Positions 20,470 through 31,624 are shown, counted from the first letter of the stretch. The stretch: DNA of 64,000 nucleotides from Agapetus fuscipes (GCA_951799405.1 OX637343.1:14176524-14240523); one strand, 5' to 3'. The notes: generated from the sequence alone by a model not told the origin. Numbers and translations: made by a program.

Positions 20470-21190
20470 TTGATGATGATTTATGGCATAAACATTAACT
20501 TTAAGAAGACCAAGGTCATGGTTATCAGCAGAAACACAAACGCCTCCGTACATGTAGAACTAGATGGCGAAAGCATTGAAAGATGCACTAGTTACAGGTA
20601 CCTGGAATGTGTGGTCAACGAAAAGTGGGACATGTGTCAAGAAGTCGGAAGCAGACTAGAGCAAGCCCGAAATGTCTTCGCTAAAATGAGCAAATTACTG
20701 TTGTGCCGAAATTTAAGCCTTGAACTCCGGAAGCGCATAGTGAAGTGCTACGTTTTCCCAATCGCTCTGTATGGTATGGAGGGATGGACTCTCACGCAGG
20801 CACTGGAGAGACGTATTGAAGCATTCGAGATGTGTCTATACCGAAAAATGCTTCGGATCTCTTGGCGTGATCGAGTCACCAATGAAGAAGTCCTTCAACG
20901 AATGCGCACTACAAAGGAGCTCCTGCCTACCATTAAGCAGAGAAAGATAATGTACTTCGGTCACATTATGAGAAATGAGAAGTACCGTCTCCTTCATCTT
21001 ATTCAGGGTAAGATTGAGGGGAGATGATCTCAGGGACGCCGAAGGACATCGTGGCTGAAGAACCTGCGACAGTGGTTCGGCAGAAGCACCAAGTCCCTAT
21101 TTCGAGCCGCAGCATCAAAAATCAAAATAGCTATGATGATCGCCGATCTTTGTTAGAAGTGGCACAAGAAGAAGAAGAAGAAGAGTTGAT
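20470..21190 (+). pseudogene. Non-LTR retrotransposon 3' end with in-frame TGA
   Basis: 185 codons of post-RT sequence (FKKTKVMVISRN, SYRYLECVVNEKW, YFGHIMRNEKYRLL) reach TGA at 21025-21027. The same frame then continues with SQGRRRTSWLKNLRQWFGRS...IADLC and stops, the usual end of this LINE type, followed by a (GAA)n tail. The stop fits a CGA to TGA change. It lies directly after the MBD-R2 stop codon. Confidence 0.85.
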
Positions 21191-21331
21191 GATGGAACTT
21201 TCAATATGGAATATTGACAGAAGTGCATGATGGAAGTAGATTTAAGTGATGATTATAAAATGTATTACATTATTTTATTTTAAATAAAATGAATTTTCAC
21301 TGTGAATACATTATTTTAAGTGGGGTCTGCG

Positions 21332-21446
21332 GTCACATCACATGCGGCCTGTGTAAGTGTGAATTATACGTATCTGCTAGTGGGAATGCATTTAATATGG
21401 ATCTTAAATGTAATATATCGTTGCAACTTAGATTAGTTTAGATTAG
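21332..21446 (+). repeat. TL-family copy, 3' part
   Basis: From CACATGCGGCCTGTGTAAG to GCAACTTAGATTAG plus tail. In the MBD-R2/Prosbeta1 intergenic interval. Confidence 0.75.
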
Positions 21447-21674
21447 ACTTGGTACCAGAGAAGAATGACAGAGGTATGGATATCCCACCAAAAAAGCACA
21501 TTTTTTTTACTTTATATATAAAAGTTTATTGTATTTTAAGAATATTCAAACAGTGTGAAAACAAATAAATGACTTTATTCAATCACAGTTTTGATCTGTT
21601 TTATTTTATCAAAATTTCAACACCAGATTTGTAAAATATTTAAATTAGTAATACACAGGAAGAGTAGAATGAAG

Positions 21675-24130
21675 TTATCCTTCGTAGAATCTGGGCAGTT
21701 CATTCCCGAGGACGACTCTCCTCTCGATGCCTTCCTTGGTGATGACACCGAGCCTGACGACACCACCTGACGAGCCGTCTCGGGACATGGCGAGAGCGAG
21801 CGTCTTGGTGACAAAGTCCACAGCCTCTTCTTTGGTCATGCCCTCCTTGAAGTGGGCGTCCACGTAACCATAAACGTAAGATGAACCGGATCCCCCAATG
21901 GACACAGATTGTCTCTGAGACATGCCGCCAATTGGAATGCAGTAGACTTGACCTAAACGAAGAGAATAATGATATTAGGATGATTTATTGGGTGAGCACT
22001 GCTTTTGTGTGTATCACACCTCAAGAGCCCTCTGCGAGCTTGGTTATCGCTGTAGAAAGCGCCAATTCTCGGGCAAGACCCAGTTGCTGTAAGGCTGGAT
22101 GGACCTTTAGTGACCGGTCTTTGGTACAGGTATATGAATTTTTCACCCAGCAAAGAGCATATTTGAAAATATTTTTATAGATTCAAACCCACAACCTTCC
22201 ATTTTCAAGTCAGAAGTGTTAACCACTAGACTACGGACCGGTCTTGATATCGGTGTTATGGCCGAGGGATCAAGTGGCTGATCTTTCTAACGTATTAGGA
22301 ATAGAATAACATTGGTTCAATCCTAGCTTGGGCCATTTGACCATTACTTTGATCCTGGTTCAACAGATGTCATTGGGTAAATTATTAATTAATAATTCAT
22401 GAAAATATACAATGATGAATTATTAATTGATGATATTAATACCTGCTTCTGGCCAGGCAGTATAGGTTGGTGCATTGCATTCCTCTTCACAAATGTATCT
22501 AAATAAAAAATAAAATTGCAATATTTAGGTCATGTTTTTTACATTGCCGACCTTCTATTATGCATAGAGTTATAAGGCTCTTTTTTTTATTTTTTTTATT
22601 AATAAAATAGATTTGTGGAAAGGAATGCAATCCACCAACCCATTTTGCCTGGCCAGTTGTCTTCATGTGAAAGCAGAAGCTTGTGTGCATGCAACGGCAT
22701 CTGTTGAACCAGGGTCGAAGTTATCATCGCGGGATTCGAACCAGCGTTATCCGGTTCCAAATAACCTGTCTTGATCCCCGCGGCCATAACACCGACAATG
22801 AAAGGTTATGCTATTATGAGAAAAAAAGATTCAAGCGTAGAGTGAAAACAAATTCAAATAGTTAGGTAAGCATTACATTTGATATAAGAATAAATTCAAA
22901 TGAAAAGAATCCATCACCAGCTCTAGATAACGAAGTTTCAACATAATTTCAAATTTCTTGACAGCAATCAACAAAAAATTAGTAAGCTTTCTCCCTGTCG
23001 ACCAGGCCATGTCATATCAAAATTGGAATGATAATTTAAGTATCTGTAAGTCACAGAAGAAAGACTGTAAGTTGTATGAAATACCTCCGAGTTGTTTGTC
23101 CCAGCCGGCGACCAGGATACCCGCAGTGAGGGAGTCACGGTAGTTGTAGCAGAGCTCCCGGAATATGGCAGTGGCCGTCTTCACCAGCGGGGCCTCTCCC
23201 AGCTCCATCTGGTGGAAACCTGCAAGATTATCAATTAATGTTGGTGTTATGGCAGAGGGAATCAAGTGGCCGATCTTTCTAGCGTATTTGGAATAGAATA
23301 ACGTTGGTTTGATCCCCGCCTGGGCCCATTGCCTATAACTTTGACGCTGGTAATATAATGGTAATAACAGATGTTATTCGGTAATTAATTATTTAACAAT
23401 AATTGATTAAAATAGACAATAATTAATTATAATCTAAATTGCAAAGATATATTTCCACCAGCAGACACGTTTAAGTTCGCGCTTAAACATGCCGCATGTC
23501 AACCTACAATATAAAACCCAATCTCAAATGAACAAAAGCCCTGCAACTCTTGCTGACCTTCCCTGAAACAGGGGTGACATTGGCAGAGTGAACCATTTTT
23601 TACAGTATGGGTGGCCAGCCACATACCAACCTATAAGTCAAGGAAGATATACAAGTTACATTTTTAAATCACAAATAATAATTTATGTATACACATCAAA
23701 ACAAATACAGAACATAAAATTCTAATTTAATAAGCCCCAGTCCTAGCCGCCAGCATTACAGATCAACCGCCATTTCCCTCTGTCCTAACATACTTCTTTT
23801 ATTTTATGAAATTTAAAAAAAAGTGAAATTACCCTATTAGCAAAAATAATACTTACTGAGGTGATAAGACACTATATCAGCGATGGCCTGGGTGTCGGCG
23901 GCGGATCCGGATCTGCAGCAGTAGATGTGGTCGGTGATCTTGGTGAGCTTGTCCGTGACGCGGTTAGCGATGTAGGCGCCCGTGGTGGTGCGGGAGTCGG
24001 CCCCGATGATGACCCCCCCGTTGTACTCCACGGCCATGATGGACGTACCCGTGCTGTGCTCGGCCGACAGCCAGTCCGGCAGCTCGAAGGACGGCACGCT
24101 GGAGTAGAAGGGCATCTGCAGCTGCGCCAT
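21675..24130 (-). CDS. Prosbeta1: Proteasome 20S subunit beta1 (PSMB6-like), complete
   Basis: Three minus-strand coding exons, 24130-23857, 23219-23085 and 21952-21675 (stop TAA), join in frame to 228 residues, a normal length for beta1. An N-terminal propeptide of 28 residues ends in STG, so Thr29 becomes the catalytic Thr1 after self-cleavage. Asp17 (residue 45) and Lys33 (residue 61) of the mature numbering are present. Arg at mature position 45 ([11 protein letters not shown]) is the residue tied to caspase-like cleavage in beta1. The rest (GGADIV-type helix, [16 protein letters not shown]) fits the family throughout. The chosen ATG gives the usual [12 protein letters not shown] short leader. 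Introns hold SINE copies. The gene converges on MBD-R2 with about 1.3 kb between stop codons. Confidence 0.96.
21970..22244 (-). repeat. SINE-A in Prosbeta1 intron 2
   Basis: Full length, with tail CTTGGTTATCGCTGTAGAAA and head ACCACTAGACTACGGACCGG. Confidence 0.8.
22238..22510 (+). repeat. SINE-C (tRNA-like head) in Prosbeta1 intron 2
   Basis: SINE-C is my label for a family starting GGTGTTATGGCCGAGG with B-box-like TGGTTCRATCCC. This copy follows SINE-A directly. Confidence 0.78.
22612..22795 (-). repeat. SINE-C, internally deleted
   Basis: AAAGGAATGCAATCCACCAA to CCCCGCGGCCATAACACCG. Confidence 0.7.
23238..23424 (+). repeat. SINE-C in Prosbeta1 intron 1
   Basis: TTGGTGTTATGGCAGAGGGA and GATCCCCGCCTGGGCCC. 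Confidence 0.75.
23425..23644 (-). repeat. TL-family copy in Prosbeta1 intron 1
   Basis: Nearly full length, short internal deletion next to TTTCCACCAGCAGACACG. Confidence 0.8.
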
Positions 24131-24588
24131 GATTGTAACCTGAAATTTTTTATTGTCTTTTAAAGAAATCCTGTGCGTTTCAGCGAAAGGCGGCAGGAAT
24201 TGCAAGGTTTACCTATCTTACTTCATGAGACGTTGCGATTTTTTATCTTTGTAGTTTGTGCAAAGATCATTCTACCTATACTTAATAGAAAATACGAGAC
24301 CACCTTTGCATTAAAAATTGATTCAATAGTTTACACTTTTACATAGTTAAGTTAGGTGAAATATTTATTTAAGAAAACGTAAATTTTACGAGCAGTAATA
24401 CTTCATTTTCTCTTGTAACAGAGAAAATAAAAGCCGAGGAAAAAAATTAATAAGATGACTTGTCAAAATATCATGAGATTTGCAATACGAATTGTACGTT
24501 TAATTGATAATAAATACGCATAAGAATTTAGAAAAAAGACATTTAGGATAGTTTCTAACAATGAAAACACGATCCAAGCTTCACTTAC

Positions 24589-24670
24589 CTTTTAATTATA
24601 TAAATTTGAAAATTATAAACACAAGCTACCGCTTTAGGTTATAAATTCGTGACTTTTGTAATTTGTAAAA
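24589..24670 (-). other. Prosbeta1: Candidate 5' UTR exon of Prosbeta1
   Basis: On the minus strand AAAAG|GTAAGT is a consensus donor with exon end at 24589. A consensus acceptor TTTCAG lies at 24140, nine bases before the beta1 ATG. Together they suggest a short non-coding first exon and a 449-bp intron. The upstream end is a guess; no TATA box was identified. Confidence 0.45.
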
Positions 24671-25069
24671 TCACCGCTGACTGTCGGTAACAACGTTTTC
24701 ATTATTACCATGCAGCAAGCACCTAGAAGTTTGCATCGGTACAGAAGATTTCTGTAACGCTAATATTTCTCTACTCGACCATAGATGCCACTACAAACAT
24801 TTTTCATAAGACCGCCATATTTGAATCCGCGTTTTATAGGATTATTTTTGAAAAGTTTTTATAAAATGGAGAGAGAATTCAAGTTAAACCATATTAATAA
24901 CTCTTTCATAATAACTTACCAATACAACTTCTTACCATCTATGTCCTCAACGAAGCATTGATTTGTTGCCAGGTAAAGGGACCGGACGCCAATCATTTCA
25001 CTCGAAGTGGAATTTTCTCTGTTCTCATCATACGAGTAGACTCTCATTCTTCTTGCAAAATCCTTGCTG
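24671..25069. other. Upstream flank of Prosbeta1
   Basis: Unique-looking AT-rich sequence between the candidate 5' UTR exon and the first MITE. It is expected to contain the promoter; no motif was pinned down. Confidence 0.4.
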
Positions 25070-25071
25070 TA

Positions 25072-25258
25072 CCCGTAGTACGAGATTTTTCACAATACTC
25101 GAAGTATTGAGTATTCGAGAAAAATGTATGTGAACTTGTAAAGCACCTCTGGAAAAAAAGTTTTGAAACTGTTTTTGCCAGGGTTTCTTTACAAGTTCAC
25201 ATACATTTTTGTCGAATACTCAAAACTTCGAGTATTGTGAAAAAACTCGTACTACGGG
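25072..25258. mobile_element. Fold-back MITE with TA duplication (first of pair)
   Basis: Inverted arms 25072-25142 and 25186-25258 start CCCGTAGTACGAG and end CTCGTACTACGGG, flanked by TA. Tc1/mariner-type is suggested by the TA and long repeats. Confidence 0.75.
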
Positions 25259-25477
25259 TACTGATATTACTTAGATATTATTAAAATGCCGCGAACACTC
25301 GTTGTAATTCGGTTTTCGGTATTATTCGACACTACTTTCGAGTAATCTTGAAAACTGAATAATATATAACTATGTACTTACCTATTACTCAACATTTGCG
25401 TAAGCTTATCTCGATTGCGTTAATCGAAAAAAAATGTATGAAAACTAAATCACTCTCTAGGAGTACGTAAGGTAGCG

Positions 25478-25602
25478 CTTACACATGCTGCATGTGAACT
25501 TATAAAATAAAAACCCAAATCTCAAATGAATATACAACTAAACCCTGCATCCTTGCCAACCTTTCCTGAAACTGTAGTGTCATTGACAAAGTGAACTAAA
25601 TT
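25478..25602 (-). repeat. TL-family copy, middle part
   Basis: Contains CATGCTGCATGTGAACTTAT to AAAGTGAACTAAATTTTATA; both ends missing. Confidence 0.65.
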
Positions 25603-25659
25603 TTATAACAAGTTTTTCCCCATCTGCAGCCTAGGATCAGTAGGTACCAATGGTAGGTA

Positions 25660-25892
25660 CCCTTAATACGAGTTGCAAAACTTGAGTAAAGTAAAGTTTA
25701 CGGAAAATATTAAAGAAGGATTTCTTCCAAAATCTGCCGATTCTGTTTCTTACACTTTATGGTCTTAGAAAAAGAGTTAGTGATGAAGAAAATCAAGTTC
25801 AAACAAACAAAAACGGCAGATTTTGGGGAAATCACTCTTTAATAATTGCCGTAAACTTAACATTACTCAAGTTTTGCAACTCGTACTAAGGG
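25660..25892. mobile_element. Fold-back MITE with TA duplication (second of pair)
   Basis: Arms start CCCTTAATACGAGTTGCAAA and end TTTGCAACTCGTACTAAGGG, flanked by TA. The termini are closely related to the element at 25072, but the interior differs. Confidence 0.75.
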
Positions 25893-26091
25893 TACAGGTA
25901 TATAAATATTAGTAGGTGAGTGATAATATGATGTGAATCTGCGCGCCACATGAGAGGTCCGCGCGCGCCGCGTAGAAGGCTCCGCACAGATTGGATGGAA
26001 GGCAGGTGTTACACAGTGCGGTATTTGTTACAGTGCCCGCTGACGTAGCCACCCTTCAGACCAGGATAGAAAATACCACTAAGCTGCAAAT

Positions 26092-26350
26092 ATGGTGTTA
26101 TGGCCGAGGAGGCCAAGTGGGCTGATCTTTCTAACGTATTTGGAATAGACTAACGTTGGTTCGATCCCCGCCTGGGTCATTTGATCGTAACTTTGACCCT
26201 GGTTCAACATATGTAATTGGGTAATTGTTAATTAATAATTCATTTACATAAACAATAATGAATTATTAATTGATGATATTAGATAATAACTGTTTCTGGT
26301 CAGGCAGAATAGGTTGGTGAATTGCATTCCTCTTTGCAAATCTATTTTTC
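26092..26350 (+). repeat. SINE-C, full length
   Basis: TGGTGTTATGGCCGAGGAGG, GGTTCGATCCCCGCCTGGG, ending GCATTCCTCTTTGCAAATC. Confidence 0.8.
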
Positions 26351-26463
26351 TATAAAATAAAAAATATTGTATCCCCATACCTTGGCTGCCAGAACTCAAA
26401 AATATGGTGTATTCAGTCAAATAAAAAACATGCCAATTATTTTTTTAATCCTTTATCGGGTTA

Positions 26464-26556
26464 GACTAAGCGCGAACTTGTAAGTGTCTGCTTGTGAGAA
26501 TGTATATACCTAATGTGAATCCTCAATGTAACATATCTTTGCAACTTAGATTAGAT
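26464..26556 (+). repeat. TL-family copy, 3' part
   Basis: GCGCGAACTTGTAAGTGTCT to GCAACTTAGATTAGATA, directly followed by another copy. Confidence 0.7.
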
Positions 26557-26788
26557 AGGTTGGTATGAGGCTGACCACCCTACTGTAAAAAATGGTTCAC
26601 TTTGCCAATGTCACCCCTGTGTCAGGGAAGGTCATCTAAAGTTGCAGGGTAGGTAGGTATACCTATGTTCATTTGAGGTTTGTTTTATATTTGCAAGTAC
26701 ACATTCAGCATTGTAAGCGCGAACTTACACGTGTCTGTTTGTGAGCATGCATTCAAGATGAGTTGTATCTTTTCAACTTAGATTATAA
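26556..26788 (+). repeat. TL-family copy
   Basis: GGTTGGTATGAGGCTGACCA through TTTTCAACTTAGATTATAAA; lacks the first dozen bases. Confidence 0.8.
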
Positions 26789-26872
26789 ATAAACAACGGA
26801 ACGGGAAATCATTTCTGCAAGGCCTTGGTCGGGATTGAACCAATGGCAACTGAACTATCGACCGGTCGCAAA
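26785..26872 (-). repeat. SINE-B head fragment
   Basis: GGGAAATCATTTCTGC and GAACTATCGACCGGTC; missing part of the anticodon-like arm. Confidence 0.55.
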
Positions 26873-26936
26873 GTGATCGTCTAATAGAAAAAAAAACAGT
26901 TATTTTCATACTATAGTTTTTTTTATGGATCATGAA

Positions 26937-26956
26937 GTAGGTAGGTAGGTAGGTAG
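26937..26956 (+). repeat. (GTAG)n microsatellite
   Basis: About five GTAG units. Confidence 0.85.
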
Positions 26957-27059
26957 AGATATGGATAGGTATTTTTACGGCTTTGCTGGCACATAAGCAC
27001 TCTTCTCTAAAAAAAAATCTCAATATTTCATAAAATATAACTAAATCTTCACTTGAACA

Positions 27060-27200
27060 TCTCCTGTAAGATCCTGTAAGAAGATCACAGCGACTAGCCA
27101 ACCGCTGATAATGCCCATCGGAGCAATGGGCGAAACTGTCCGGAAAGAATCTACCAGACCACGGCTACATAGCCCGAAAAAAGTGATTGTTATGTTGACT
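27060..27200 (+). mobile_element. Truncated copy of the 9336-9553 fold-back family
   Basis: Contains AGATCACAGCGACTAGCCAA, GCCCATCGGAGCAATGGGCG and CGGCTACATAGCCCGAAAAA: the centre and right arm, with the left arm missing. Confidence 0.65.
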
Positions 27201-27616
27201 TGAACAATTGAGGTAACTTGTCACTAAGTTACCAGCAGCTGTCCTAAAAATCTTTTAAACATACTGCCCCGGTCTGCTCACGCTAATAGCTCCCAATAAC
27301 ACAAGTTTATCCATAAAAAATCATATCGAATCCCTAGTTACCGCCGAGCACGGAACACGTGTCCGACCCATTTCGGTTCGGCCATTTTTTTTTATCTCAA
27401 TACCTACCAAGAAAATGCTCGCAGGTGGTGATCGCCTCTTACTTTTAAAAGTGACCATAATGTTGTCATGTACCTAATCTAAGTTGCCGAGATACCAATC
27501 GCAGCATTCTAACTTCATTTGTAGCAGATGAACCTTATCCAATCCGTATGTTAGTAGTTACCTACTATGCAGGTAAAGAAGAATAGATAAATAATGCATG
27601 CTAATGATTCTGGTGA

Positions 27617-27835
27617 GCTGCTTTCCGGGATCTGTCAGCTGGAGCTTCCAGACGTTTCGCTAATGTATACGATGGACTTCTTCAGCGTGAAAGTGAAATG
27701 ATGCTGTCAGTTTCATCAAGATCATCTTTACCATTTCACTTTTACGCTGAAGAAGCCCATCGTAATTCCTAGACATGGTCGAAGCGTCCGGAAGCTCCAG
27801 CTCCCACATACCACGGCAACAGATCCCGGAAAGCA
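27617..27835. mobile_element. Fold-back MITE
   Basis: Arms 27617-27703 and 27737-27835 pair through GCTTTCCGGGATCTGT/ACAGATCCCGGAAAGC, AGCTGGAGCTTCC/GGAAGCTCCAGCT and CTTCTTCAGCGTGAAAGTGA. The right arm holds an insertion. Confidence 0.65.
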
Positions 27836-27917
27836 TCTCTCCAGCATCATCAGCCGGCCTTGTAAGCTAAATTTCAAAATGAGATCTCAATGGAGTCGGT
27901 CCAAAAAACTGAGACCA

Positions 27918-28014
27918 AAAACTGTTACGTCATCCGACCGGGTTGCTAGGAAAATAGACCTTAAAAGACTGTTACTAACCAAGACATCTTAGGTCACCCC
28001 GCCGAGAGAAAATT
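27918..28014 (+). repeat. D-family fragment
   Basis: CGACCGGGTTGCTAGGAAAA to CGCCGAGAGAAAATTG. Confidence 0.55.
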
Positions 28015-28329
28015 GAAATTTGTGAATAACTTTGCCTAGATAATCTGCTTATATAATAAAGATAATTTGCTTAGATAATCTGCTTCTATTTTAGGGTCAA
28101 ACTCACATTTTTTTTAAGGAATCATTTTGCCTACAATAAATTTGTATACAAAGAACGTTCAAAGGCAACAATTAATGCCAAATGAAAATTCAAACTGTAA
28201 ATGAACGTTAACTTACAATTAATATTGTTGGGTTTACCTGTTTTTACAGGAAAGCACGGGCAACAGTATTTTCAGGCAATTTCCACACTGTGGATGGTCT
28301 TCTATTACAAATTACATATTAATTCTTTC

Positions 28330-28665
28330 AGGTAAAGGTGACAAATGTGGCACTAGGAAATAGTAATTTACAAAAATGGGGACATCTTGAAAGAATGGAT
28401 GATGAACGAAAAGAGTGTACAGAGGAAATGTCAGAGGAAAGCGTAGAAGGGGACGACCGAGGAAGGAAAGTATAGACCAAATAGGTGAGATGGAGAAAGA
28501 ATGGAACCTGCGGAGTGAGAATAAAAGAAGAGTATGTATGAAGAAAGTGATGATTGTTGAAGAGATGAAAGAGGTACCTATGCAAGGACAGAAAAAGTGG
28601 AGACGCATCTGCGGAGGTACCGGCTACCCTTAGTGGAACGGTGGCAGGATACAGTAACAGTAACA
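28330..28665 (+). pseudogene. 5'-truncated copy of the RTE-like LINE family
   Basis: Encodes GKRRRGRPRKESIDQIGEMEKEWNLRSENKRRVCMKK and ends GGTGYP plus stop, like the C-terminus of the element at 34997. The tail unit here is CAGTAA, not ACAAG. Confidence 0.8.
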
Positions 28666-28929
28666 GGTACCATAGTTTTCAAACTGACAAAAAGAGGAAA
28701 AAGTATTTGAGAAGATTACAAATATTTACCAAAATTTGTACAAAAAGTAACTGGTTTTATGCAGCGCACACGCCGTCCTTATCTCTACAAACTGTCGTTT
28801 ACCGTGCTCCGTATTTAGTCCCTTTTTAATTATAAATGTTTACATCAGTTTTACACATGTTTAAATATTTTTCAGGGACTTAGGACCGTATTTAGGAAGT
28901 TTTCTGCTTCTGTGTGTAGAACCTAACTT

Positions 28930-29186
28930 CATCTAAATCTAAATCTAAGCTGCAAAGATATGTATCATTTGAGATTCATATTAAATGTATTCCCACAAGC
29001 AGACATGCATAATTTCGCACTTACACATGCCGCATGTTGACCTACAATATAAAAAACCCAATCTCAAATGAACATAAGCCCTGCAACTCTAGCCGACCTT
29101 CCCTGAAGCAGGGGTGACATTGGCAAAGTGAACCATTTTTTACAGTATGGGTGGTCAGCCGCATACCAACCCATCAGTCAAGGAAT
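28930..29186 (-). repeat. TL-family copy, 6-mer tail
   Basis: Tail (TAAATC)n; AATCTCAAATG and TTTGAGATTCATATTAAATG subtype. Confidence 0.85.
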
Positions 29187-29619
29187 AATACTTTGTTTAA
29201 ATTGAATATTTTGGTACTTAGTACTTCCACTCAAGTATTTTCAGTGAAACCAGAAACTGTTTAAAACTGAAGAAAGAAATAGGAGTCTATAAGTACCTAC
29301 TATAAATAGGCAGCTAGGTAGGTATTTACTTTATGTTGCTTGGCTAGTAAAAAAATAAATCAGGCTGCACTATAGCGTTGGCAACACCTTGCATTTTTTC
29401 ATGACCCGAATAAAGATGTTTCGGTTTCGGCGACGGGATTAGTTCGCTAAGCTTCCATGGGTTGATTTTTATTTACCAACACGCTGTTTGATCCCAATTC
29501 GTGACAGATTAAATTCATTTTATAACTTTATGGCTAAATTTAAAAAAAGAATGTACAAATTTTAACTTACCCTACTATAGAAATTGTTACCTAAGTTTGA
29601 AATGTACAAATTTGAATTA

Positions 29620-29770
29620 AGAACTTTTTCTCGGCGGGAAATCGTCACACTTGTATGGGACTACAGCCCTTATCAACCAATAACAAAATATTTGTTTTCC
29701 CCTTTCCCTAGCAAACCGGCCGTGTAACATCACAATTCTGTGTAGCTAGGTACCTATGTCAATGAGGTCC
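29620..29770 (-). repeat. D-family dispersed repeat
   Basis: TTTTTCTCGGCGGGAAATCG to CAATGAGGTCCG. Confidence 0.7.
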
Positions 29771-29789
29771 GTAAATTTTTGAATTTTGA

Positions 29790-30205
29790 ATTTTTTTTCG
29801 GCGAGTCAACGTCAGTCTTGTATGGGACTGCCATTCTTAGCAACCTATAAAATAAATTGCAAAGGTATAGGTACCTCTGATCATTTAAAATTCATATTCA
29901 ATGTATGCCCACAAATAGACACGTGTATGTTTGCGCTAACAAATGTTTATGTGTACTTACAAATTAAAATTCAAACCTCAAATGAACATAAAATAAACCA
30001 TGCAACTTTAGCCGACCTTCACTGAAACAGTGGTGACATTGGCAAAGTGAACCATTTTTTACAGTATGGGTGATCAGATTATCCCAACGTATAAGCCAAG
30101 GAATAACCGAAAACAAAATATTTATATGCCTTTCCCCTAGCAACCCGGCCGGGTAACGACGTTTATTTTCGCGCCTTTGTCAATGTTCCGACCTCATTCA
30201 ATATG
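29790..30205 (-). repeat. D-family copy split by TL insertion
   Basis: Halves 29790-29845 (TTTTCGGCGAGTCAACGTCA) and 30111-30205 (AACAAAATATTTATATGCCT to CCGACCTCAT) surround the TL copy. Confidence 0.7.
29846..30110 (-). repeat. TL-family copy nested in a D-family copy
   Basis: Lies between the two halves of a D-family element (29790-29845 and 30111-30205); AACC occurs at both junctions. Confidence 0.75.
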
Positions 30206-30837
30206 TAAGGAGATTTTAAAAATTATTAGGTACTACTTATGGAATTTTTTTAAGTAGATTTATCTTTGTAGGTTCTTGTATGAAACATGAATAAAAAATA
30301 AGATAATCTTTACTTACGTCATTCTTAAAATATAGACATTTAGTACCTACTTTGATACATGATGCATGAAATCGTAGTTCTTGATTATGAAAAACTTCTG
30401 CCATCAAATGTCATCGTGCGTCGAAAGTAAAAACATACAATCGCAATGATTGCTAAAGAAGTTCTCCATCTCATTGTGGTGGTTCGGTTAATCAATCAAT
30501 CGTGACAGGAGTGCAACAACAGAATTGCGCGCCATGCACTAAAGTTATTTGTTGTTGACGTTTTCCAACAATGCGCACCCACCCGGTGGAACAAAAAACC
30601 GCCATATTTGCAGAAACGTCACCCTCGCTCGCTTTATTCCATATTTGAAAATGCATTCCATTTTCAAAGCTGCCAGATTTTTTTCACCAACCTAACGACC
30701 AAAAAATATTAGGTACTCTATGATTTTCAACCTACCAAATTTATCTGAATGCATTATTATTATTTTAATAAGAAGTTGCATGTGTGGTCGAATCGTAGGA
30801 AATCGACATAATAATTTAAGTTGCAAAGATATTTTAA

Positions 30838-30960
30838 CATTCTAATCTAATCTAAGCTGCAAAGAAATATAACATTTAAGATTTATATTAAATGCATTCC
30901 CACAAGCAGATATGTATTTCAATCTGCTTGTGGGATATGTATTTCAGATATGTACATTCA
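30838..30960 (-). repeat. TL-family copy, 3' part, with local hairpin
   Basis: Starts with a 5-mer tail, then CCCACAAGCAGAT (30899-30911) is followed by its inverted copy at 30922-30934, where the copy breaks. Confidence 0.7.
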
Positions 30961-31176
30961 AAACTCATATCAAATGCAAGCCCATAAACAGACACGTGTA
31001 AGTTCGCGCTTACAAATGATTAATGTGTAGGTAGTTACTAAATAAAATCCAAACCTAAAATGAACATTAACCCTGCAACTTTAGCCGATCTTCCCTGAAA
31101 CAGGGGTGACATTGGAAAAGTGAACTATTTTTTACAGTATGGGTGGTCAGTCTCTTACCAACCTATAAGTCAAGGA
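30950..31176 (-). repeat. TL-family copy
   Basis: CAAAACTCATATCAAATGCA to CCTATAAGTCAAGGAA; 3' tail replaced by the junction with the previous copy. Confidence 0.75.
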
Positions 31177-31224
31177 ACATCACTTATCAATATCCCTATT
31201 TAATATTTTTTTGTCACCTATGCA

Positions 31225-31352
31225 TTTTCGACAATTTTAATACCCAACAGAATTGCGACGTCGCTCGGCTAGGGAAAAGGCAAACAAATAGTTTGTGATT
31301 TGTTGCCAAGGCCCTATTCTCATAGAAGTGAGATGTTTTCTTGCCGAGAAAA
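31225..31352 (+). repeat. D-family dispersed repeat
   Basis: GCTCGGCTAGGGAAAAGGCA to TTGCCGAGAAAAATAAAG. Confidence 0.6.
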
Positions 31353-31387
31353 ATAAAGTTTAGAATTTCCACTGTAATTTTAATAAA

Positions 31388-31608
31388 CTGACCACCCATA
31401 CTTTAAAAAATGTTTCACTTTGCCAATGTCCCCCCTGTGTCAGGGAAGGTCGGCAAAAGTTGTAGGGTTTATGTTCATTTGAGGTTTGGATTTTATTTGT
31501 AAGTACACATTCAGCATTTGTAAGCGCGAACTACACTTGTTTATTTGTGGGCATGCATTTGAAATGAGCTTTAAATGTAAATATATATTTGCAACTTAGA
31601 TTATATCA
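31388..31608 (+). repeat. TL-family copy, 7-mer tail type
   Basis: Starts in CTGACCACCCATACTTTAAA; GAGGTTTGGATTTTATTTGT subtype. Confidence 0.8.
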
Positions 31609-31624
31609 TTTATAATTTTTTGTG

